Source: an uncultured Clostridia bacterium (GTDB taxonomy: Bacteria; Bacillota; Clostridia; Oscillospirales; Oscillospiraceae). Taken from it: 6,646 nt of DNA. The notes beneath the pieces are model-generated. The model saw nothing but the letters and a program-made list of their open reading frames with translations. It was not told the DNA's origin and made no database searches. Where the stretch lies: NCBI GenBank assembly GCA_945946745.1, contig CAMEWZ010000088.1, forward strand, positions 1 to 6,646. The letters run 5' to 3'. The position numbers and the translations under genes are program-made. Below are positions 1-5,023 of this stretch, piece after piece (position 1 is the stretch's first letter; each line of letters begins with the position of its first letter).

Positions 1-53
1 GACCCGCGTATCCAGCTTGGAAGGCTGGTGTTCTACCATTGAACTACACCCGC
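1..53 (-). tRNA. tRNA-Gly(UCC), 3' end cut by window edge
   Basis: Read on the minus strand, the sequence gives a glycine tRNA. The 5' acceptor strand GCGGGTG lies at 53-47 and the D stem GTTC/GAAC follows. The anticodon stem CCAGC/GCTGG encloses the loop CTTCCAA, with anticodon UCC on plus positions 19-21. The variable loop and the first half of the T stem (GCGGG) are visible. The T loop, the 3' acceptor strand and any CCA lie outside the window, about 20 nt missing. It decodes GGA and, by wobble, GGG codons. It sits downstream of the HAD phosphatase gene on the same strand but has its own promoter at 86-114. Confidence 0.95.
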
Positions 54-68
54 AAGTTCGTCTCTCTA

Positions 69-79
69 GCTGATTCAGC
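69..79. repeat. Short perfect palindrome in the tRNA-Gly leader
   Basis: GCTGATTCAGC is an 11-nt palindrome with a single central base, located at the expected transcription start of the tRNA gene. It could form a tiny hairpin in the precursor leader or be chance. No function is claimed. Confidence 0.4.
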
Positions 80-85
80 CTTAAA

Positions 86-114
86 ATTTTACCACGGATT
101 TGGCAATCTGTCAA
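86..114 (-). promoter_or_regulatory. Promoter of tRNA-Gly
   Basis: On the minus strand there is a perfect -35 box TTGACA (plus positions 109-114), a 17-nt spacer and a -10 box TAAAAT (86-91). TGG immediately before the -10 box gives an extended -10 (TGn). The -35 box overlaps the TGA stop codon of the HAD gene (111-113). Expected transcription start is near position 79, giving a leader of about 25 nt before the mature tRNA 5' end at 53. Confidence 0.85.
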
Positions 115-965
115 GGTTCTTTTTTCAAAATCTCCGGAATTTTTTCATAGATCACGTCCGCCACCGCTCCCTGGGCGCAGGGGCACACGTTTTCAAACCG
201 ATCTGCCACCACGCCGTCGGCGGGACAGTAAGCAAAATCCGCGCCCAGCAGCATGGGCAGATCATTGTCCGCGTCCCCAACGCATACCAAAAGCTTCCGG
301 CCCAGGCGCTGCTGCAGCTCCCTGGCGGAGCGGTTTTTGGAGACGCCCTTGGCGTGGACATCGATGATCCGGGCGGCAGCCCGGAATACCTCGCAGGATT
401 CGCCAAAGGTTTCCCGCAGCAGGGCCTCCGCCTCATCCATGCGCCCCAGCTCCTCCGGCGTGCCGTGGAACAGGCTGTTTACCGTATCGTCCTTGAAGGC
501 CCCGTAAATGGAAAACTTCAAAAACTCGCCCAAATCATCCCCCGGCTTCGCAAACCGGTGGGCGCACTGCTGGCGATCGCAAAACGCCGCCCAGCGGGGA
601 TTTTCCCGAAACAGATAGTGGGCATCCACCCCTTGCAGCTCCACCGTCAGCTCCGGCAGCAGGTTTTGGCAGGCCGCTACCGTATCCCATACATCCAGCG
701 CAATGGGATGGCTGAAGGTCAATTTCTCCGTTTGCAGGTCGTACGCCGCCGAACCGTTGTACAGCAGCAGCGGCGCGTTCACCGGAACCTTGTCCCGAAA
801 CGCCTTGCTCATGGGCACACTTCGGCCCGTATTGACGGTAAAGACGCCGCCGTTTTCCATAAAATACCGGATGGCATCCAGATTTCGCTCCGGAATGGTG
901 GAATCCGGCGCGGTCAAGGTGCGGTCATAATCCACCGTCAGCAGTACATCCGAAAACAGTGCCAT
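111..965 (-). CDS. Cof-type HAD-superfamily hydrolase (phosphatase)
   Basis: A 284-residue protein with all four HAD motifs. Motif I is DYDRTLT (12-18), with D12 the likely nucleophile and D14 the acid/base. Motif II is T46 in the NTGRS stretch. Motif III is the lysine in the GVSK stretch (K210). Motif IV is GDADND (230-235), with D231 and D235 binding Mg2+. The gap between motifs II and III, about 160 residues, fits a type C2 cap as in the Cof/YbiV sugar-phosphate and flavin-phosphate phosphatases. Length fits that family (about 260-290). The substrate cannot be told from sequence. No signal peptide or membrane segment, so it is cytoplasmic. The start ATG has an upstream AGAAAGGA at a good distance. 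It lies 20 nt behind the pseudouridine synthase gene and is probably the last protein gene of the lspA operon. No clear terminator follows it before the tRNA. Confidence 0.9.
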   Translation of the reverse strand: MALFSDVLLTVDYDRTLTAPDSTIPERNLDAIRYFMENGGVFTVNTGRSVPMSKAFRDKVPVNAPLLLYNGSAAYDLQTEKLTFSHPIALDVWDTVAACQNLLPELTVELQGVDAHYLFRENPRWAAFCDRQQCAHRFAKPGDDLGEFLKFSIYGAFKDDTVNSLFHGTPEELGRMDEAEALLRETFGESCEVFRAAARIIDVHAKGVSKNRSARELQQRLGRKLLVCVGDADNDLPMLLGADFAYCPADGVVADRFENVCPCAQGAVADVIYEKIPEILKKEP

Positions 966-985
966 ACCATAACGTCCTTTCTACA

Positions 986-1891
986 TTATCCCATTCGTTC
1001 CAGCTTTTCCAGAACCTCCCGGAAATAGGGCGGCAGCTCCGCGAAAACCATCACCGGATGGCCGTCCCTGGGATGCTGGAAGCACAGGGCGCCGGCGTGA
1101 AGGCACTGGCTGTCCTGGCCCAGCTCCGGTTTTTTGTGGCCGTAAACCGTGTCCCCCAGGATGGGGTGGCCAATGTAGGCCATATGCACCCGGATCTGAT
1201 GGGTTCTGCCCGTTTCCAGGCGGCAGCGGATGTGGGTGTAGCCCCGGTAGCGTTTGACCACCTCCCAATGGGTCACGGCGGGCTTGGAATTGCGCTGGGT
1301 GACGCACATTTTCTTCCGGTCAGTGGGATGGCGGCCAATGGGGGCGTCCACCGTGCCGCTGTCCTCCCGGAAGGTGCCGCAGACGATGGCCTCATAGGTT
1401 CTCGCCATGGTGTGATCCTTCAGCTGGGAGGCCAGCATGGCGTGGGCATAGTCATTCTTGGCCACCGCCAGCAGGCCCGAGGTATCCTTGTCGATGCGGT
1501 GGACGATGCCGGGGCGCAGCTCCCCGTTGATGCCGGAAAGGCTGTCTCCCATGGCGTAGAGCAGGCCGTTGACCAGGGTATCGTCCTGGTGCCCCGCTGC
1601 GGGATGCACCACCAGGCCCTTGGGCTTGTTGATGACCAGAAGATCCTCGTCCTCGTAGACGATGTCCAGCTGCATTTCCGTGGGGACGATGTCCACGGGC
1701 TTTGCCTCGGGGATGGTGTATTCAATTCGGTCGCCTGGATTCAGCTTGTCGTTTTTCTTTCCGGGCTTACCGTTGCGGGTCACCTGGCCCTCCTCGATCA
1801 GCTTCTGGGCAGCGCTGCGGCTGAACCCCTCCGCGCTGCGGGCCAGGAACGCGTCCAGCCGCTCCCCGGGAATATCCGCGAACAGGATCAT
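986..1891 (-). CDS. RluA/RluD-family 23S rRNA pseudouridine synthase
   Basis: A 301-residue protein that isomerises uridine to pseudouridine in RNA, most likely in 23S rRNA. An N-terminal S4 RNA-binding domain (about 10-60, with RLDAFL and the SRSAAQKLIEEGQV stretch) precedes the RluA catalytic domain. The catalytic motif HRIDKDTSG is at 131-139, with D134 the nucleophile. Other family signatures are the INKPKGLVVHP stretch (87-97), ARTYEA (163-168) and GRTHQIRVHM (228-237). An open frame continues upstream to 2398, but that part overlaps lspA in another frame. The ATG at 1891 is chosen because it forms an ATGA overlap with the lspA stop and has GGAAGGA before it. Translation is probably coupled to lspA. 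The order lspA then this gene matches Bacillus subtilis lspA-ylyB. Which uridines it modifies is unknown. Confidence 0.93.
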   Translation of the reverse strand: MILFADIPGERLDAFLARSAEGFSRSAAQKLIEEGQVTRNGKPGKKNDKLNPGDRIEYTIPEAKPVDIVPTEMQLDIVYEDEDLLVINKPKGLVVHPAAGHQDDTLVNGLLYAMGDSLSGINGELRPGIVHRIDKDTSGLLAVAKNDYAHAMLASQLKDHTMARTYEAIVCGTFREDSGTVDAPIGRHPTDRKKMCVTQRNSKPAVTHWEVVKRYRGYTHIRCRLETGRTHQIRVHMAYIGHPILGDTVYGHKKPELGQDSQCLHAGALCFQHPRDGHPVMVFAELPPYFREVLEKLERMG

Positions 1892-2364
1892 TTTTTCTCG
1901 TCCTTCCAAAAGGCTTTGTTGAAAAACACCAGATGCACCATCAGCACCACGCAGCCGCAGGTGATGAAGCAGTCCGCCACATTGAACACGGGAAACTCCA
2001 TAAACGTCGTCTCGATCATGTCCACCACATAGCCCAGCCGCACCCGATCCAGCATATTGGCCAGGCCGCCGCCATAAATAGCCGCGATGCAGAAGCGCTC
2101 CAGCTTCGTAAAGGGCAGGGGCTTTTTGAAATACTCCCGCAGGATCAGCCCGGTGAAAATCACAAAAATCAGCGCAAACAGCCACTGCTGCCCCTGGAAG
2201 GTGGAAAAAGCCGCGCCGGTATTTTGCACATAGGTCAGCCGCAAAAGCCCGGGAAGAAAGGGACGGTTCTCGTAAAGCGGGATGCAGGCAACCGTAACAT
2301 ATTTCGCAAGCTGATCTGCCGCCACCACAAACGCGGAAAACAGCACATAAAATAGAAACTGCAT
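1888..2364 (-). CDS. lspA: Lipoprotein signal peptidase (signal peptidase II)
   Basis: A 158-residue inner-membrane aspartic protease that removes signal peptides from diacylglyceryl-modified prolipoproteins. Family motifs in order are DQLAK (17-21), NTGAAFS (48-54), the NMLDR stretch with D106 and the VVDMI stretch with D115 (103-117), and FNVAD with D131 (127-131). The catalytic aspartate pair is among D106/D115 and D131. Four hydrophobic segments are visible at about 2-18, 59-76, 88-104 and 130-148, as expected. A longer start at 2394 exists, but the ATG at 2364 has a perfect AGGAGG 8 nt upstream. It also places the first motif at residue 17, as usual for the family, and the longer start has no ribosome binding site. 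The last four bases overlap the next gene as ATGA. It is the first gene of the minus-strand operon. Confidence 0.96.
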   Translation of the reverse strand: MQFLFYVLFSAFVVAADQLAKYVTVACIPLYENRPFLPGLLRLTYVQNTGAAFSTFQGQQWLFALIFVIFTGLILREYFKKPLPFTKLERFCIAAIYGGGLANMLDRVRLGYVVDMIETTFMEFPVFNVADCFITCGCVVLMVHLVFFNKAFWKDEKK

Positions 2365-2407
2365 GGGGCATTCCTCCTGTTTTTTCGCAGTCATTCACAG
2401 TTTCTCT

Positions 2408-2436
2408 ATCATACCATGGCCGCCCGGGATTGTCAA
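2408..2436 (-). promoter_or_regulatory. Promoter of the lspA operon
   Basis: On the minus strand there is a perfect TTGACA -35 box (plus positions 2431-2436), a 17-nt spacer and a TATGAT -10 box (2408-2413). TGG before the -10 box gives an extended -10. The expected start near 2401 leaves a leader of about 36 nt that ends in AGGAGG before the lspA ATG at 2364. A terminator for the upstream gene lies just before it at 2458-2498. Confidence 0.88.
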
Positions 2437-2457
2437 ACCTCCCGCACGGGGAAACGA

Positions 2458-2498
2458 AGAAGGGGCTGTCTCACGAATGCAGTGAGGCGGCCCCTTCT
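2458..2498 (-). terminator. Rho-independent terminator hairpin after the Wzz-like gene
   Basis: Long inverted repeat: outer arms AGAAGGGGC (2458-2466) and GCCCCTTCT (2490-2498), inner arms CTCAC (2470-2474) and GTGAG (2482-2486), loop of 7 nt. It begins 4 nt after the TGA of the Wzz-like gene in its direction of transcription and is followed there by the T-rich but imperfect TTCTTCGTTT. On the minus-strand RNA two C-A mismatches interrupt the stem. On the plus-strand RNA the same positions are G-U pairs, so all 17 positions pair. Because no plus-strand gene ends here and no T run follows on the plus strand, its role is most likely for the minus-strand gene. Confidence 0.75.
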
Positions 2499-2502
2499 GG
2501 CA

Positions 2503-3585
2503 TCATTCGATTGCAATCCATCCCAAAACGGGCTTTTGGCTGTTCTGTATCAAGGCCAAGGCTTGCCGCACATCCGGGACGTGGGACTTTTCCAAGGTCA
2601 CCGTCAGCAGCACGGCGTCACATTGGGGCAGCGCCTGCAAGGTGTCGGCGTCCGCCAGCAAATTGCCGCCCACAGTAAAGTGCAGCTCCGGCAGCTTCTC
2701 CTCCACGGCGTGAACCAGGCGCTGGTTCTCGTCCGTGGAAATGTCGCTGCAAACCAGAATGTTCCGCGCATCCCCTGCGTGATTGCGAATATTCTGCGCC
2801 AGGAACCGCTCGTTCTCCGGCGTATTCTCTGTCAGCCGGCGCTGCGCGCGGCGCAGTCCCCGTGCAGCGGCATCCAGCTTCCTGCCGTCGGCAATCCGGC
2901 TGCCCAAAAGCGGGAACTGGCATTGGGACGCCAGGTCAGACACCGCGTACACCTGACCGCTCATGAGGGCTTTGACACAATAAATACCCACCATGATTAC
3001 AAAGCCCACCAAAGCGCCAATTCCGGACCACTTGGCGGTCGCGACTGCCTTTCCCTCGGTGACGTCGCTGGTTTCCATAACCAAAGTCAGCTGATGCTCG
3101 GTCAATTGCGCGTTCCATTTTTCATGAAGCTGCATCAGCTGCTCCTCCAGGGCGGCCAAAAGCCGGCGGGCGGTTTCCGCATCCGCGTGGCTGGCCGAAA
3201 TGGAAAAGGCATTGTCATCCACCTTCTCGATCTTCACCATGCCTCTCAGTGCTTCGGCGGGCAGCCCCAGCTCCGGGCTGATCTGCTGGTAGACGGCAAG
3301 ATCCGACGCGTATTTCTGATAGTAGAGGGAGAAGGTATTGCCATTGTTTTGAATATGCACGGCATCCTCTCCGTCTATTTCCACCACCTTGGCGTAGTTG
3401 GGGCTTACATAGTACACATCCGTCAGCGTATGCATGCTTCCCTCCGAAGGGGAAAGCTGTGCGAACCCGCAGCCAAGGAGCGCGGCGACCAGCGTCACCA
3501 CCAGGATGGACTTCCAGCGTGCCAGGACATAAAAAAAGAGAGAAATTAAATCAATCTCATCTTCCTGGATCGTTTGTGTGTTCAT
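2503..3585 (-). CDS. Wzz/YveK-like polysaccharide co-polymerase with degenerate BY-kinase-like C-terminus
   Basis: A 360-residue membrane protein. The N-terminus (EIDLISL at 10-16, then a membrane segment at about 25-44) is typical of the Wzz/YveK chain-length determinants that control polymer size of exported polysaccharides. An extracytoplasmic part (about 45-185, helical from 134 to 165) is followed by a second membrane segment (about 187-207). The cytoplasmic tail (208-360) has the order of a CpsD/BY-kinase nucleotide fold: a strand ILVCS (276-280) where Walker A should follow, and a strand AVLLTV (324-329) like Walker B. A final PVLGWIAIE resembles the last strand of that fold. The Walker A residues GKS/T are absent (SDISTDENQ instead), no Walker A' aspartates are seen and no C-terminal tyrosine cluster exists. 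The start at 3585 is chosen for its AAGGAAG site. An upstream in-frame ATG at 3705 would run through the promoter. No glycosyltransferase genes are nearby. Confidence 0.7.
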   Translation of the reverse strand: MNTQTIQEDEIDLISLFFYVLARWKSILVVTLVAALLGCGFAQLSPSEGSMHTLTDVYYVSPNYAKVVEIDGEDAVHIQNNGNTFSLYYQKYASDLAVYQQISPELGLPAEALRGMVKIEKVDDNAFSISASHADAETARRLLAALEEQLMQLHEKWNAQLTEHQLTLVMETSDVTEGKAVATAKWSGIGALVGFVIMVGIYCVKALMSGQVYAVSDLASQCQFPLLGSRIADGRKLDAAARGLRRAQRRLTENTPENERFLAQNIRNHAGDARNILVCSDISTDENQRLVHAVEEKLPELHFTVGGNLLADADTLQALPQCDAVLLTVTLEKSHVPDVRQALALIQNSQKPVLGWIAIE

Positions 3586-3624
3586 TGTTCTATCTTCCTT
3601 TTCTTTTTTTGCATGGTTGTTTTT

Positions 3625-3653
3625 ATTATACAATAAGCGCGGAGGGAAGTAAA
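3625..3653 (-). promoter_or_regulatory. Promoter of the Wzz-like gene
   Basis: On the minus strand there is a consensus TATAAT -10 box (plus positions 3625-3630), a 17-nt spacer and a partial -35 box TTTACT (3648-3653, four of six consensus bases). The expected start near 3618 leaves a leader of about 33 nt with AAGGAAG before the ATG at 3585. It is divergent from the GntR promoter, with 45 nt between the two -35 boxes. Confidence 0.72.
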
Positions 3654-3698
3654 CCTCTTTTTTCGGTATTCTATCAGAAATCTTAAGAATTCCAGGAA

Positions 3699-3727
3699 TT
3701 GACAAACGCCCGATTTGCTGTTATACT
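3699..3727 (+). promoter_or_regulatory. Promoter of the GntR-ABC transporter operon
   Basis: Perfect -35 box TTGACA (3699-3704), 17-nt spacer and -10 box TATACT (3722-3727) preceded by TGT, an extended -10. AT-rich sequence lies upstream (3654-3690). The expected transcription start, about 3734, falls inside the palindromic operator at 3728-3754, so a bound repressor should block initiation. Confidence 0.87.
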
Positions 3728-3765
3728 AACTGTACTAGTACAGCTAGTACAGTTAAGAAGTACAG
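3728..3765 (+). promoter_or_regulatory. Probable operator of the GntR repressor, nested inverted and direct repeats
   Basis: A perfect 14-nt palindrome CTGTACTAGTACAG lies at 3730-3743. A wider inverted repeat overlaps it: arm AACTGTACTAG (3728-3738), 5-nt gap, arm CTAGTACAGTT (3744-3754). CTAGTACAG is also repeated in tandem (3735-3743, 3744-3752), and a third AGTACAG occurs at 3759-3765. The element directly follows the -10 box and ends just before the ribosome binding site. GntR proteins bind inverted repeats and often control their own operon, so assignment to the adjacent regulator is an inference with strong support from position and symmetry. Confidence 0.82.
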
Positions 3766-3780
3766 CAAAGGAGGTTAACC

Positions 3781-4149
3781 ATGGTACATCTTGACTATCG
3801 GGATGCCAGGCCCATCTATACCCAGATCATCGACGGCTACCGGGAACAGATCGCCACCGGCGTTTTGCAGCCGGGGGAGAAGCTGCCCAGCGTACGGGAG
3901 CTGGCCTCCAGCCTGGCCATCAATCCCAACACCATTCAGCGGGCCTACCGGGCGTTGGAGGCTGACGGCTGGATCGTCACCGTCCCCGGGAAGGGCTGCT
4001 TCGTCAGCGGCTGTGAACAAGCCGCCGAGCAGGAGCGAGCGCGCTGGTACGATGCGTTTGATGAAGCCGCCGCGGCTCTGCTAGCCCTGGGCGTATCCCG
4101 GGAAAGTCTGATCCTGCGGCTGCCGGAAGGAGGAAACAAACATGCTTGA
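3781..4149 (+). CDS. YtrA-subfamily GntR transcriptional repressor
   Basis: A 122-residue DNA-binding protein. The winged helix-turn-helix occupies about 11-77, with the GntR signatures PIYTQI (11-16), GEKLPSVRELA (32-42), the recognition region NPNTIQRAYRALE (48-60) and the wing region around GKGCFV (70-75). The C-terminal part is only about 45 residues, helical, with no room for the large effector domains of FadR or HutC types. This short form is the YtrA subfamily, commonly encoded beside ABC transporters. A strong AAAGGAGG (3767-3774) lies 6 nt before the ATG. Its stop overlaps the start of the ABC ATPase gene by 8 nt. It probably represses this operon through the operator at 3728-3765. 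The inducing signal is unknown; in Bacillus the related ytr operon responds to cell-wall-active antibiotics. Confidence 0.94.
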   Translation: MVHLDYRDARPIYTQIIDGYREQIATGVLQPGEKLPSVRELASSLAINPNTIQRAYRALEADGWIVTVPGKGCFVSGCEQAAEQERARWYDAFDEAAAALLALGVSRESLILRLPEGGNKHA

Positions 4150-5023
4150 AATGAAAAACGTCACCAAAATCTTTGGTGATTTCAAGGCTCTGGACGATTT
4201 GAGTCTGACCGTACCCAAAGGCGGGGTTTATGGTCTGGTTGGCCCCAACGGCGCGGGCAAATCCACGGCCATCCGCCACTTAACCGGCGTCTACCGCCCG
4301 GACAGCGGCCGGATCACCCTGGAAGGCGCCCCCATTTTTGAGAACCCCGCCGCCAAGCGCCGCATCGGCTGCATTCCCGACGAGGTGTTCTACTACCCCA
4401 GCGCCACCTTGGAGGACATGCGCAGCTTCTACCGGGGGATCTACCCTGCCTTCGACGATGCCCTGTATGAGCGGCTGTACGAGGTGTTCCAGCTGCCCCG
4501 GAAAAGCCCCATCCGCCGGTTCTCCAAAGGTATGCAAAAGCAGGCGGCCTTCCACCTGACCCTGTGCACACGGCCGGAGGTGCTGATTCTGGACGAGCCG
4601 GTGGACGGCCTGGATCCCGTCATGCGGCGGCAGGTCATGAGTCTGATCCTGTCCGACGTGGCGGAGCACGATACCACGGTGCTGATTTCTTCCCACAACC
4701 TCCGGGAATTGGAGGATGTATGCGACCATGTGGGCATTATGGATCACGGCAAAATGCTGCTGGAAAAGAGTCTGGCGGATATGCAGGGCCTAACCCACAA
4801 GCTGCAAATCGTGGGCGACGTGCCCCAGGGGCTGGAGGTGCTCCACGAATCCGCCTCCGGACGGCTGAAAACCCTGATTGTCCGGGGCCAGGTGGAGGAT
4901 ATCGGCGCCCAGGCCGCGGCGGCCAACCCCGCTTATTTCGACATTTTGCCCCTTTCTCTGGAAGAAATCTTTATTTACGAACTGGGAGGTGTGAATTATG
5001 CAGTCAAAGACATCCTTCTTTAA
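4142..5023 (+). CDS. ABC transporter ATP-binding protein (YtrB/BcrA-like)
   Basis: A 293-residue cytoplasmic ATPase that powers the adjacent permease. Walker A GPNGAGKST is at 34-42, the signature motif FSKGMQKQ at 127-134 and Walker B VLILDEP at 147-153 with catalytic E152. The D-loop is at 154-159 and the switch histidine is H185 in SSHNL. The Q-loop position reads IGCIPDE (75-81), with Asp80 in place of the usual Gln. A C-terminal extension after about 215, ending in LSLEEIFIYEL, is typical of single-domain exporter ATPases of the drug/antibiotic resistance group. The start overlaps the GntR gene by 8 nt and has GGAAGGAGG upstream; a second in-frame ATG is at 4151. The permease gene begins 26 nt before this gene ends. 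Substrate is not predictable. Confidence 0.95.
   Translation: MLEMKNVTKIFGDFKALDDLSLTVPKGGVYGLVGPNGAGKSTAIRHLTGVYRPDSGRITLEGAPIFENPAAKRRIGCIPDEVFYYPSATLEDMRSFYRGIYPAFDDALYERLYEVFQLPRKSPIRRFSKGMQKQAAFHLTLCTRPEVLILDEPVDGLDPVMRRQVMSLILSDVAEHDTTVLISSHNLRELEDVCDHVGIMDHGKMLLEKSLADMQGLTHKLQIVGDVPQGLEVLHESASGRLKTLIVRGQVEDIGAQAAAANPAYFDILPLSLEEIFIYELGGVNYAVKDILL

Noticed and set aside
1..53. tRNA gene as an integration site for a mobile element
   Set aside because: Only the 5' part of the tRNA is visible, no integrase gene or repeated tRNA 3' end occurs in the window.
39..1028. Plus-strand open frame (329 codons) opposite the HAD gene
   Set aside because: It starts inside the tRNA and is antisense to a gene with all four HAD motifs; the protein is low-complexity and rich in Arg, Gln and His, as shadow frames are.
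959..2032. Long plus-strand open frame (357 codons) opposite the pseudouridine synthase and lspA
   Set aside because: It runs antisense to two genes with clear family motifs, has no ribosome binding site or recognisable domain, and is expected in GC-rich coding DNA.
1892..2398. Upstream extension of the pseudouridine synthase frame to 2398
   Set aside because: The extra 169 residues overlap lspA in another frame and match nothing; the ATGA junction and ribosome binding site fix the start at 1891.
2416..3549. Plus-strand open frame (377 codons) opposite the Wzz-like gene
   Set aside because: It reads through a promoter and a terminator hairpin of the minus strand, has no start signals, and the opposite strand gives a coherent two-pass membrane protein.
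3586..3780. Possible small RNA or riboswitch in the divergent intergenic region
   Set aside because: The 195 nt are explained by two opposing promoters, the operator and ribosome binding sites; no structured aptamer-like element or extra terminator is seen.
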